Origin: Bacillota bacterium
GTDB taxonomy: Bacteria; Bacillota; SHA-98; UBA4971
Assembly: GCA_012841305.1 (NCBI GenBank)
Contig: DUVA01000094.1
Coordinates: 1 to 33,861, forward strand
DNA length: 33,861 nucleotides
Reading direction: 5' to 3'
Both the position numbers and the translations under genes were made by a program. The notes beneath the pieces are model-generated. The model was not told the DNA's origin. It was given only the letters and a program-made list of their open reading frames with translations, and ran no database searches. Position 1 is the stretch's first letter, and every line of letters starts with the position of its first letter. Of the stretch, positions 1 through 7,801 are shown piece after piece.

Positions 1-38
1 ACATATGGAATCGCTTTCTAACAGCGTCCTAGTGGAAC

Positions 39-197
39 ATGGCTCACCCAGCGAGCCATTCAAGGGGATCTAAGGGCTTCTAAGTGAGCGAATGGCTTAC
101 CCCATGAGCCGTTCGAGCGGATCTGATAGCTTTCCGAGGGTCGGTTGGCTTACCCAGTGAGCCAATCGCGAGGATCTGATAGCGCCCTATGCCGTCA
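39..197. repeat. Three tandem 53-bp hairpin repeats
   Basis: Copies lie at 39-91, 92-144 and 145-197 and align without gaps; GGATCT is at the same offset in each (66, 119, 172). Each copy carries a stem-loop with a 7-nt loop of the type ACCCAGY. The stem is about 7 bp in copy 1 and about 10 bp, counting G-U pairs, in copies 2 and 3. The stem flanks differ between copies but still pair, which suggests selection on the fold. The last copy overlaps the stop codon of the MATE gene. No T-run follows, so these are not ordinary terminators. The array may continue beyond the left edge. Confidence 0.8.
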
Positions 198-1599
198 AGG
201 GCGCCGAAGCCGAAGATGGGATTAGGGATTTCTCTCGCCAGGTTCCTCGACGATACCAAAGGTATGTGGAGACAGCCCCAATGACCCAGCTTATGAGAAG
301 CGTGAAGAACAACGCATCAGGCGACCCTTGAGGGTGCGCTGGGCTTCTCGTAAGCCACGCCCAGAGATACGCAAGGGGCACACGTATTACGACAGTGGTG
401 AACATAGAAATCCACATGGAGGGCATGGTGTCTCCGGCGCCGCGCATGATGCCGCCGTAAACCTGGGTGATCGCCATAGCTATGTAGCCGGCGGATAATA
501 TGCGAATCTGTCTTACGCCGAGGTTGATGATATCTTCTGTGGTAGTGAACATGCTTATCAGGTGTTTGCCGAATATCGACAATAAGGCCACCAGCACGAA
601 TGACGTGGTCAGACTTACTTTTAACATGTCCCTTGACCCCTGGTTAACGCGATCCATCCTGTTCGCTCCGATGTTCTGGCCGACGAAAGTGGCAATAGCC
701 ATGCCGAAAGTAAAGTTGGGCATCATTGCGAAGCCATCAATCCGCATGACCGAGGTGGTGCAGGTCACCACCTGATAACCCATGCTATTGGCCAGCGCTT
801 GCACGAACACCATGGACATTGAGAAGATAGCTTGCGTGACGCCTGCCGGCAACCCTAACCGCAGTAATTGGCCGGTCAGTTTTCTGCAGGGGATTAGATT
901 CACAGGATCTATCTGCACTACATCTTTCATTCTATACAGTTTGATGATACATACGACTGCAGAGACGGCCACTGAAACGATGGTTGCCCAAGCAGCGCCT
1001 GCAACCCCCATGTTAAGGCCGGCTACAAACCAGATGTCCAAGATCACGTTAAGACATGAGGTGAGCAGTAAGGTTAGTAACGGGAACACAGAGTTGCCTA
1101 GTCCACGCAGGATTCCTGATACTATGTTATAGAATCCGAGACCCAAAGCTCCCCAGAGGACAATAGTAAGGTAGGAACGGGCCATATCAAAGGTTTGCAC
1201 AGGTGTCTTTGTGAGCCTCAATAGCGAACCCGCCAGGGGTATGCCAATCGCCATAACCAAAAGTGAGGATATGAAGACCAATACCAACGCATTGCCGATT
1301 GAACGCGAGAGCGCTTCTTTATCCTTGGCCCCGTAGTACTGTGCCACCATGATTCCTGCGCCTGTAGAAATCGCCATGAGGAGAACAAGGAGCAGGTTAA
1401 TAATTGGAAGAGTCGTCCCGATCGCTGAGAGGGCCTTGTCGCCTACATAACGGCCTGCGATGATAGAATCTACCGTGCTGTACAACTGCTGCGCAAAGTT
1501 GCCGATGAGCAAAGGGATGGAGAATCTCAGCAATGCAGATACCGGCCTCCCTACGGTCATATCTTGCGCGCCGAAAAGAGCATTGATCCTCTTAAGCAT
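187..1599 (-). CDS. MATE-family multidrug/cation antiporter
   Basis: A 470-residue polytopic membrane protein, the usual length for MATE exporters, which use Na+ or H+ gradients to expel drugs or metabolites. The N-terminus has the family pattern of a short cytoplasmic stretch (MTVGRPVSALLRFSIPLLIG) leading into helix 1, then Q-LYSTVDSIIAGRYVG. About twelve hydrophobic segments are visible in two related halves, the second starting near the segment LRLGLPAGVTQAIFSMSMVF. The start at 1599 has a GAGGTGG Shine-Dalgarno seven bases upstream. It is transcribed divergently from the serine hydrolase gene, with a 196-bp shared upstream region. The stop codon lies inside a tandem hairpin repeat. The substrate cannot be predicted. 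Confidence 0.93.
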   Translation of the reverse strand: MLKRINALFGAQDMTVGRPVSALLRFSIPLLIGNFAQQLYSTVDSIIAGRYVGDKALSAIGTTLPIINLLLVLLMAISTGAGIMVAQYYGAKDKEALSRSIGNALVLVFISSLLVMAIGIPLAGSLLRLTKTPVQTFDMARSYLTIVLWGALGLGFYNIVSGILRGLGNSVFPLLTLLLTSCLNVILDIWFVAGLNMGVAGAAWATIVSVAVSAVVCIIKLYRMKDVVQIDPVNLIPCRKLTGQLLRLGLPAGVTQAIFSMSMVFVQALANSMGYQVVTCTTSVMRIDGFAMMPNFTFGMAIATFVGQNIGANRMDRVNQGSRDMLKVSLTTSFVLVALLSIFGKHLISMFTTTEDIINLGVRQIRILSAGYIAMAITQVYGGIMRGAGDTMPSMWISMFTTVVIRVPLAYLWAWLTRSPAHPQGSPDALFFTLLISWVIGAVSTYLWYRRGTWREKSLIPSSASAPLTA

Positions 1600-1632
1600 G
1601 CAGCAACCACCTCTTCTTTAATAACAACATCT

Positions 1633-1662
1633 ATTATATCCTTCTTGCCATCACGGCGTCCA
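1633..1662 (-). promoter_or_regulatory. Probable sigma-A promoter of the MATE gene
   Basis: On the minus strand a perfect TATAAT -10 box (1633-1638) is preceded at 18 bp by TGGACG (1657-1662), a four-of-six match to the -35 box. It lies 34 bp upstream of the MATE start codon. No equally good promoter is seen for the divergent hydrolase gene. Confidence 0.55.
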
Positions 1663-1795
1663 CGGAATGTATTTTTCTGCTTGCCTTCCAATTAGTGGCG
1701 GTGGAAGCAGCAGTCTTGCATAAGGAGGAGATGCGCCGGATGAGGAGAAAGGATGGAAAAGATCATTTCCCTTCTGGATTGCCGGAGGTGCGCTC

Positions 1796-3748
1796 ATGAA
1801 AAAGACGGTGTCTGGGCTTCTTGCCTTTTTCATGTTTGTAGTTGTGTTATGGTCGATCAAGGCCGCCGCGGACGTAAGAACCGATCCCATATTCCCGTAT
1901 GATACGGCCTGCATCCACCAAGATTTAGACAAGTTTCTTGACGAATTTCTGCCGCCTGCAATGACTCGACTGCATGTTCCGGGGGTTGTCTTTGTTGCGG
2001 TGAAGGATGGGGAAGTCCTGACCATGCGTGGATTCGGATATTCTGACATAGAATTCGGCAAGGAGGTCGATCCTCTCCGAACAGTGTTTCGCGCAGGCTC
2101 TGTGTCTAAAGTCTTTACGGGAATGGCTGTGATGCAGCTTGTGGAGATAGGTCTTCTGGACCTGGATGAAGATATCAATACCTATATTGATGGGTTCAAA
2201 ATCCCGGACACTTACCCTGAGCCGGTTACCCTGCGCCACCTTCTCACTCACACTGCAGGATTCGATGAACGGTATTTAGGGGTGTCGGAATTCGGGCAAG
2301 ATGTCTATCCTGAATTAGGCGAATACCTTGCGCTTGAACTCCCACCTAGGATACGGCCTCCAGGGCAAGTGATTCAATACAGTAACCACGGGATGGCACT
2401 GGCCGGATATGTAGTGGAATGCGTCAGTGGGATACCGTTTGCCCGGTACATCGAAAAGAACATCCTCACTCCGCTGGGTATGGACCACAGCAGTTTTGAG
2501 CTGACGTCTAAGGTGGAAACACTGCTTTCATCGAGCTACAAGTGGCGCAAGAGCAAGTATGAAAAAGTGCCATACATACATACAAACGTAGTGCCAGCCG
2601 GGATGTTAATGACTTGCGGCGCCGACATGGCCAAATTCATAATGGCTAATTTGGCAGGTGGCGAGCTTGCCGGGGCACGAGTGCTCTGCTCGGAGTATGT
2701 AGACGCTATGCAGTCTCAGCAGTTTACGAACCATCCTCTTGTGCCCGGAATGGGATACTCATGGATGATAGGCCGGCGGAACGGACGCCGCACAGTTTTC
2801 CACGGCGGCGACATACCGCAATTTTCCACCCAGCTCGTGCTCGTGCCGGACGAGGATTTCGGCGTATTCATGTCAGGCAACGGGATCGGAGCGGCAACAC
2901 TAAATGATGAGCTCACAAAGGAGCTTTTTGACACGTTTTTTCCCGGGCCTAAGGCGGAGGAAACGGTGCATTTTGGGGAAGGGCCGGATGTGTCAGTTCC
3001 CTCCCTACCGGCAGGCGATCCACAGGATCTTGCAGGCGCATATCGCATGATCCGGGACCCGATGACCACTGCCGAGAAGGCCATATCACTGCTGACCCAG
3101 ATTCGCGTAACCGCTCAGGGCGACGAAGCTGTGGCGCTTGTTTTCCCTATCGGGAGTGGGATGCCCCATACGATATGGGTGGCCGAAAGGCCCGGAGTTT
3201 ACCGCGACACGGCAAGCGGTGCTCTTATGGTTTTTGACGAATGGCAGACTTTATTTGGAAGGAATCGACCGTCCCGCATGTATATCGATTTGTGGGCTTT
3301 CGACAGACTGAAGTTCTATGAGACAACTTCCTTCGCAACGGTATGTCTTGGGATAATCATTGCAGTATTTGTTTGGCCTGTGCTTGCATGGGTTTTCAGA
3401 CGCAAGGCGAGCGGCCTGGCAGTTCTGCTCGGTCTGGTAGACGTAGTTGCGGTTACGGGCATTGCCGGCTCGCTCCTTACAGCCCCTGACTGGGAGATAA
3501 CCACTCGTGTACCGAACACGACGAAAGCAGCCCTGGCTCTGCCACTCGTAGGCACAGCCCTTGCAGTAGCTTTGGCATGGCAGACTCTTACAAAGACCGT
3601 GGATTCCAAGAAGCCTTGTCGAAGGCCTTTCAACCTGAGAACACGCCAGGGATTCGCTTCTCGCGTTCTCCCTTGGCTCTGCGTCGTTGCCCATGCCGGC
3701 TTGGTATGGTTTCTGAACATATGGAACTTATTGGGCTGGAAGTTCTGA
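1796..3748 (+). CDS. Serine hydrolase, beta-lactamase/PBP4* family, with C-terminal membrane domain
   Basis: 650 residues. Residues 1-25 form a signal peptide or membrane anchor. A class C beta-lactamase-like domain follows with SxxK at S102-V-S-K105, YSN at 195-197 and HGG at 336-338, the three motifs of the AmpC/EstB/PBP4* fold. It is therefore expected to be an active extracytoplasmic hydrolase, acting on a peptide, an ester or D-amino-acid peptidoglycan-like material. After a connecting domain, the last 120 or so residues hold about four hydrophobic helices (from FATVCLGIIIAVF to AHAGLVWFLNIWNLL), anchoring the enzyme at the membrane. The start at 1796 has GGAGGTG five bases upstream. The next gene is also a penicillin-binding-type enzyme, but 360 bp of intergenic DNA argues against one operon. 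The substrate is unknown. Confidence 0.88.
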   Translation: MKKTVSGLLAFFMFVVVLWSIKAAADVRTDPIFPYDTACIHQDLDKFLDEFLPPAMTRLHVPGVVFVAVKDGEVLTMRGFGYSDIEFGKEVDPLRTVFRAGSVSKVFTGMAVMQLVEIGLLDLDEDINTYIDGFKIPDTYPEPVTLRHLLTHTAGFDERYLGVSEFGQDVYPELGEYLALELPPRIRPPGQVIQYSNHGMALAGYVVECVSGIPFARYIEKNILTPLGMDHSSFELTSKVETLLSSSYKWRKSKYEKVPYIHTNVVPAGMLMTCGADMAKFIMANLAGGELAGARVLCSEYVDAMQSQQFTNHPLVPGMGYSWMIGRRNGRRTVFHGGDIPQFSTQLVLVPDEDFGVFMSGNGIGAATLNDELTKELFDTFFPGPKAEETVHFGEGPDVSVPSLPAGDPQDLAGAYRMIRDPMTTAEKAISLLTQIRVTAQGDEAVALVFPIGSGMPHTIWVAERPGVYRDTASGALMVFDEWQTLFGRNRPSRMYIDLWAFDRLKFYETTSFATVCLGIIIAVFVWPVLAWVFRRKASGLAVLLGLVDVVAVTGIAGSLLTAPDWEITTRVPNTTKAALALPLVGTALAVALAWQTLTKTVDSKKPCRRPFNLRTRQGFASRVLPWLCVVAHAGLVWFLNIWNLLGWKF

Positions 3749-3920
3749 TTATGTGTAAACCAAATCCATTGTGGGTATATTATGGAAAGACCGAAGTTCC
3801 GTCTTCTGAAGAAGGAAGAAAGGATCTATGTGCAGAATAAACAACAGGTATCGCCATAATCCCACAATATTCGTGAGAACCGGTGGCCTGGTGGCGTTCT
3901 TTTATAGGGAGACGACATGC

Positions 3921-3946
3921 GCCCCTCCTCAAAAGGGGCTTATTCC
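3921..3946 (+). terminator. Weak rho-independent terminator candidate
   Basis: GCCCCT (3921-3926) pairs perfectly with AGGGGC (3934-3939) around a 7-nt loop, followed by an interrupted T-rich tail (TTATTCC). It could end the serine hydrolase transcript or attenuate readthrough into dacF. The tail is poor. Confidence 0.4.
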
Positions 3947-4031
3947 TTTAATGGGACGGTCTAGTTTTGTGGACGGGATGTAGCGAAGGCGGTATCAGGC
4001 CCACAATGAGACAATCCGGTTATTTCGATAA

Positions 4032-4060
4032 GATAGTCCGATTCTTGTAATAGGACTGTC
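4032..4060. promoter_or_regulatory. Inverted repeat upstream of dacF
   Basis: GATAGTCC (4032-4039) pairs with GGACTGTC (4053-4060) across a 13-nt loop, eight pairs including one G-U. It lies 48 bp before the start of the carboxypeptidase gene. It could be an operator or a leader hairpin; nothing more can be said. Confidence 0.35.
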
Positions 4061-4108
4061 GATCTGCTTTGACAAGAAGGCCTAATGCTTTCGAGAGGTG
4101 GTTATTGT

Positions 4109-5365
4109 ATGTGCCCTGGTAGGACAAACAGGATCCAGCAACTTTTCCGTTCCCGAGTTTTGCGTTCCCGGCTACGGTTGGGAGTATGTTTTTGTGTTAT
4201 AGCTGCGCTAATGGTAAGTCTGTCTCCGCTGTCGCAAGCAGCTGCGCCGGAGCTGAAGGCGAAATCTGCGATACTCATTGATGCTGAGACCGGACAGGTG
4301 CTCTACGAGAAAGATCCCGATATGCGGTTGGCGCCTGCCAGCGTTACGAAAGTCATGACAATGCTTTTGGCTATGGAGGCTGCTGAGACCGGGAAAGTCA
4401 GCTTTGATGATATGGTAGTCACAAGTACCGCTGCCAGCGAGATCGGAGGCTCCCAGATTTGGCTCATGGAAGGCGAAGAAATGAAATTCGAAGACATGCT
4501 GAAAGCAGTCGCCATTGTCTCCGCCAATGATGCCGCTTATGCCTTGTCCGAGCATATCGCAGGTACTGAATCGGACTTTGTCAGGTTGATGAATGAAAAA
4601 GCGAAAGACCTTGACATGAAGAACACACATTTTCAGAATTCCGACGGCCTCCCCGCTTCAGATCATTACAGCTCAGCGCGGGATATTGCCATCATGTCAA
4701 GGGAGCTTATTACGAAACACCCGAAAATCCTTGAATGGACCGCCACCTGGACGGACTGGCTCCAGCGTTTGCATCCAAGGGCGAAGCAGAAGGAGTCCTT
4801 TCTCAGAAACACGAATGAGTTGATAATCAAGTATCCCGGGGCTGACGGCCTCAAGACAGGCATGACCAATGAGGCGGGCTTTTGCCTTTCTGCCACAGCT
4901 AAGAAAAACGATACGCGGCTCGTTGGTGTAGTCATGGCGCTTTCTTCAAATGATGAGCGTCTGGATGATACGATAAAGCTGCTCAATTATGGATTCCGCG
5001 AGTTCGATCGTGTGGTTCTGGCAACTCAAGGAGAGAGCGTCGGTTCTGTCAGGATTCCCAACGGACGTAAGGAAATAGTTGTTGCAGGTGTTGACAAAGA
5101 CTATGCAGTGCTCGTGGATAAAGGTAAGATGGATCTAATAACGACGGAATTCGTCTCTGACGAGCGCAAAGCCCCAATCGACAAAGGAGAAAGGGTCGGC
5201 CAGGTAATAGTATCTGTTGACGGTAAGGAAATCACAAGAGTCAATGTGGTGTCTACCGAAGATGTTCCCAGGGCGGGCTTTTTCACAGTGCTGTCAAGAG
5301 GGATCCGTGACTTCTTCCGGGGCTTGTTCCGGCGCGCGATTCCTCAGAATGAAATTTCACTCTAG
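4109..5365 (+). CDS. dacF: D-alanyl-D-alanine carboxypeptidase (PBP5/DacF type)
   Basis: 418 residues from the chosen start. A positively charged N-terminus leads into a signal sequence ending near residue 45. Peptidase family S11 motifs are intact: S78-V-T-K81 (acyl-enzyme serine), S138-A-N140 and K249-T-G251. The protein trims the terminal D-alanine from peptidoglycan stem peptides outside the membrane. A PBP5 C-terminal beta domain follows, then an amphipathic tail (FFTVLSRGIRDFFRGLFRRA) typical of membrane-surface anchoring. The ATG at 4109 is preferred to the one at 4085 because GAGAGGTGG sits seven bases upstream of it and lies inside the longer reading. The symbol is by similarity to sporulation DacF; DacA or DacB would be equally compatible. 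ispE follows after 69 bp. Confidence 0.92.
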   Translation: MCPGRTNRIQQLFRSRVLRSRLRLGVCFCVIAALMVSLSPLSQAAAPELKAKSAILIDAETGQVLYEKDPDMRLAPASVTKVMTMLLAMEAAETGKVSFDDMVVTSTAASEIGGSQIWLMEGEEMKFEDMLKAVAIVSANDAAYALSEHIAGTESDFVRLMNEKAKDLDMKNTHFQNSDGLPASDHYSSARDIAIMSRELITKHPKILEWTATWTDWLQRLHPRAKQKESFLRNTNELIIKYPGADGLKTGMTNEAGFCLSATAKKNDTRLVGVVMALSSNDERLDDTIKLLNYGFREFDRVVLATQGESVGSVRIPNGRKEIVVAGVDKDYAVLVDKGKMDLITTEFVSDERKAPIDKGERVGQVIVSVDGKEITRVNVVSTEDVPRAGFFTVLSRGIRDFFRGLFRRAIPQNEISL

Positions 5366-5434
5366 GAATTTGCTCTGGGAGTTGGCTCGTAGATTTTGCC
5401 CTGGGATTTCGCGCCGGAGGGAGACTCGATAATC

Positions 5435-6664
5435 GTGGGAGACATGGTCTTACAGGCACGGGCCAAACTTAACTTGACCCTCAAAATCCTAGGACGGCGT
5501 CCCGACGGATACCATGACATCGAGTCGGTGGTGCAGTCGGTCGATCTTTGCGACCGAATAACTCTTCGGACTTGCTCTCCTGTTTACGCCGGGAGAAGTG
5601 GCCAGGAGATTGATATCACGGTTACCTGTAACGATACGAGTATTCCAACCGGTCGCGGCAATTTGGCGGTGGAAGCAGTCCTCGCTCTGGCCAACTTCGT
5701 CGGCCTAAGAGCTTCCGCAGAAACAGACGCCTGCCCGCCAGCTTCCGTGGAAATGGAAGCCGATCCGCGAGCTTCCGTGGAAATGGACGCCGATCCGGGA
5801 GTTTCTGTAGAAACAGACGCCTGCCCGCGAGCTTCCGTGGAAATAGACATGGGAAAAAGAATACCTGTAGCTGCGGGCTTAGGAGGCGGAAGCGCTGATG
5901 CAGCAGCAGTCCTCATAGGACTCAATCACCTATGGAGACTGGGCTTGGGCGAAAGAGAGTTAATGGCTGTCGGTGAGAGCCTCGGGGCAGATATTCCTTT
6001 TTGCGTCACAGGTGGGACAGGAGTTATTCGGGGGAAAGGTGAACGAATCGAATTGCTGCCGACGCCTGATGACTTGTGGTTTGTTGTTGTAACATTGCCG
6101 GAAAGAGTAAGCACTGCCCAGGCTTACACCACGTTTGATCAACTCACCGAGACTACCGGTGCCTATGATGCCGGCTCTTATGATCTTGCTGTCGATGCAA
6201 CTGATGTTACTTCAGGTATGGTTCGGGCTCTCAGAGCGGGCGAAGTTCAGGATATTGCCGGTAGGCTCACCAATGATCTGGAGTACTCCGCAGTGTCAAT
6301 CGTGCCTCAAATTGCCCGGGCGAAAGAGGCGCTGCTTGCTGCCGGGGCAGTTGGAGTCGGGATGTCAGGGAGTGGCCCTACAGTATTCGGTATTGCTGAT
6401 AGCAGGGAAAAAGCAGAAGCAATCTGTGACACATTGAGACTGACATCATCCGGTGGGGCGCTGGAACAGGTATCGTCCTATGATGTGCCGAAATTGTCAT
6501 CGTCCGGCGGTACGCCAAAACAGGCATCATCAGCTTGCGCGAAGGAGCAGGCGTCATCGGGCGGCACTTTTGCCATTGGAGCGTTCAAAGAGGTATTTGT
6601 GTGTAGAGCGGTTTCACAAGGAGTTGCTTATGCACGGGTGCCAGATGCCGGTGCAGGGCACTAA
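5435..6664 (+). CDS. ispE: 4-diphosphocytidyl-2-C-methyl-D-erythritol kinase with two repeat-rich insertions
   Basis: GHMP-kinase-family enzyme of the MEP isoprenoid pathway; it phosphorylates CDP-methylerythritol with ATP in the cytoplasm. The N-terminal ARAKLNLTLKILGRRPDGYH signature, the ATP loop PVAAGLGGGSADAAA (about 143-157) and the C-terminal GVGMSGSGPTVFGI are intact, so the enzyme is probably active. At 409 residues it is about 110 longer than usual. Residues 93-132 are four 10-residue repeats inserted just before the strand leading to the ATP loop, and about 337-381 is a Ser/Gly/Lys/Gln-rich repetitive stretch inserted before the last strand. The GTG at 5435 is chosen because GGAGGGAG lies 11 bases upstream; the ATG at 5444 is possible. 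Confidence 0.93.
   Translation: MGDMVLQARAKLNLTLKILGRRPDGYHDIESVVQSVDLCDRITLRTCSPVYAGRSGQEIDITVTCNDTSIPTGRGNLAVEAVLALANFVGLRASAETDACPPASVEMEADPRASVEMDADPGVSVETDACPRASVEIDMGKRIPVAAGLGGGSADAAAVLIGLNHLWRLGLGERELMAVGESLGADIPFCVTGGTGVIRGKGERIELLPTPDDLWFVVVTLPERVSTAQAYTTFDQLTETTGAYDAGSYDLAVDATDVTSGMVRALRAGEVQDIAGRLTNDLEYSAVSIVPQIARAKEALLAAGAVGVGMSGSGPTVFGIADSREKAEAICDTLRLTSSGGALEQVSSYDVPKLSSSGGTPKQASSACAKEQASSGGTFAIGAFKEVFVCRAVSQGVAYARVPDAGAGH
5711..5851 (+). repeat. Four 30-bp in-frame tandem repeats inside ispE
   Basis: Units lie at 5711-5740, 5741-5770, 5771-5800 and 5801-5830, with a partial fifth from 5831 that merges into the conserved ispE strand. They encode ASAETDACPP, ASVEMEADPR, ASVEMDADPG and VSVETDACPR, then ASVEID. 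The outer two units resemble each other (ETDACP) and the inner two resemble each other (EM-ADP), giving an A-B-B-A order. The frame is kept throughout. Confidence 0.95.
6446..6571 (+). repeat. Imperfect repeats in the 3' part of ispE
   Basis: Three irregular units each starting near TCATCSGGYGG encode SSGGALEQ, SSGGTPKQ and SSGGTF, with KEQASS between. They separate the GHMP core from the final short strand (FKEVFVCRAV). The repetitive character continues past the stop codon, where GGGTGCCA and CGCACGCTG are each repeated between 6630 and 6740. Confidence 0.7.
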
Positions 6665-6786
6665 CCCATTATGCGGGTGCCAACAGGTGCCGGATATCCT
6701 TGCCGGCTGCCGACGCACGCTGGCCACCGGCGCACGCTGAGTCCGGGATCTCGAAACCGTGCGACTTCGAACTTGAGTAAGGCCGA

Positions 6787-6824
6787 ATTAGTCAAGCAAA
6801 GGAAGCTTTGCCCTTGACAACTAA
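6787..6824 (+). promoter_or_regulatory. Leader hairpin upstream of the nucleotidyltransferase gene
   Basis: GTCAAG (6791-6796) pairs with CTTGAC (6813-6818), and CAAAG (6797-6801) pairs with CTTTG (6806-6810) around a GAAG tetraloop with a two-base bulge. Outer bases ATTAG/CTAAT extend it. The right arm contains a TTGACA sequence (6814-6819) without an obvious -10 partner. It may be an attenuator or an operator overlapping a promoter. Confidence 0.4.
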
Positions 6825-6907
6825 TACACGATACCTGAGACTTATGTTAAGCAGAGAAATGCAAGCCGGGTAAATGGTCCTGGCTGCGGGGAGGGAGGGC
6901 GGTAAGC

Positions 6908-7684
6908 ATGGTGGACGCAGTTGTCCTGGCTGGCGCGGCCAATGACGGGAAACTGGCTACGTGCGATAATGCAAAGTATGAAGCCCTTATCAGTGTCCAA
7001 GGCAAGCCCATGCTTTCGTATGTTCTGGATACGCTCAGGAGGTATGAGGAAATTGGGAGGATAGTGCTTGTATGCCCTAAGGAGGTGTCCGAGAGCATAG
7101 GCCCCATACCCGGACTTCTTACCGTAGAGGCGCGCGGCGCGCTGCTCGAGAATTTGAGAGCAGGCCTCTCTCAATTGGATCCTGACAAACCGGCGCTTAT
7201 TGTGACCGGGGATATACCTCTCTTAACCTACGAGGCAATTGATGACTTTTTTAGACAGGCAGCGACGCGCGCTGCTGACATATACTATCCGGTGGTTCGG
7301 CGAGAAGCCTGCGAAGCCGAGTTCCCGGGGATAAAGAGGACATACTTGACTATCCGTGAGGGGACGCTGACCGGTGGTAACATTGCCTTAGTAAAGCCGT
7401 CTGCCCTTTTGGCTTGCGGAAGATTACTGGAACAAGCGATAGCTACCCGCAAGAAGCCGTGGATGATGGGGAGCGTCCTTGGGATGTGGTTAATCTTCAA
7501 GTTCCTCATACGACGTTTATCTGTGCGGGATATTGAACGCAGGTTAGAAACCCTCACCGGGGTCCAGGCTATGGGTGTGATTTCAGATTATGCGGAAATA
7601 GCGTTTGACGTTGACAAGCCACAAGACCTGGAGCTTGCGCAAGCGATATTGGGAGATCAGGGGATCACCAACCAGGCGTGGTAA
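6908..7684 (+). CDS. MobA-like nucleotidyltransferase family protein
   Basis: 258 residues with the NTP-transferase (GT-A-like) fold. Visible are an N-terminal VVLAGAANDGKL nucleotide loop, QGKPMLSYVLDTL, a metal-binding region VTGDIPLLTYEAIDDF, and a C-terminal DVDKPQDLELAQA segment typical of MobA/CTP-transferase-like proteins. The first loop is degenerate compared with the classical LAGGxSxRMG. Its substrate is not known. Genes of this type commonly sit between ispE and spoVG in clostridial genomes (from memory), so its position is ordinary. The ATG at 6908 follows a GGAGGGAGGGCGG purine-rich site. Confidence 0.8.
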   Translation: MVDAVVLAGAANDGKLATCDNAKYEALISVQGKPMLSYVLDTLRRYEEIGRIVLVCPKEVSESIGPIPGLLTVEARGALLENLRAGLSQLDPDKPALIVTGDIPLLTYEAIDDFFRQAATRAADIYYPVVRREACEAEFPGIKRTYLTIREGTLTGGNIALVKPSALLACGRLLEQAIATRKKPWMMGSVLGMWLIFKFLIRRLSVRDIERRLETLTGVQAMGVISDYAEIAFDVDKPQDLELAQAILGDQGITNQAW

Positions 7685-7709
7685 TCCCAAGAGCTTTTGA
7701 CGGCAATTT

Positions 7710-7753
7710 CTATATTCCATAAGGAGGAATTTCTGTATTTATATGGAATATAG
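7710..7753. promoter_or_regulatory. 12-bp perfect inverted repeat overlapping the spoVG promoter
   Basis: CTATATTCCATA (7710-7721) is the exact reverse complement of TATGGAATATAG (7742-7753), with 20 bp between. The right arm contains the GGAAT -10 element of the sigma-H promoter, and the left arm abuts its -35. The arrangement suits a repressor operator covering the promoter. A second small hairpin, TTCTAT/ATAGAA with a 5-nt loop, lies just before the spoVG ribosome-binding site. Confidence 0.6.
7725..7749 (+). promoter_or_regulatory. Sigma-H-type promoter of spoVG
   Basis: AGGAATT (7725-7731) and GGAAT (7745-7749) match the sigma-H -35 (AGGAWWT) and -10 (RGAAT) elements. The overall spacing equals that of the B. 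subtilis spoVG promoter as I remember it. Transcription would begin about 40 bp before the spoVG start. Confidence 0.65.
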
Positions 7754-7801
7754 TCTACGCAACCCGCTTTTCTATTCTTTATAGAAGGTGGTGGCGTAGA
7801 A

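Larger units (their letters stand above)
3749..4108. other. Intergenic region between two hydrolase genes
   Basis: No convincing gene. It contains a weak terminator-like hairpin (3921-3939) and an inverted repeat shortly before dacF (4032-4060), annotated separately. No T-box, tRNA or riboswitch class was recognised. A TTGACA sequence at 4069-4074 lacks a -10 box at normal spacing. Confidence 0.6.

Noticed and set aside
39-197. CRISPR array
   Set aside because: Only three copies, the whole 53-bp unit is related rather than alternating constant repeats and unique spacers, and no cas gene is near.
3251-3720. Minus-strand ORFs opposite the serine hydrolase
   Set aside because: Antisense shadows without domain motifs or start signals.
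3749-4108. T-box or known riboswitch before dacF
   Set aside because: No T-box consensus or familiar riboswitch core was found; only a weak terminator hairpin and an inverted repeat.
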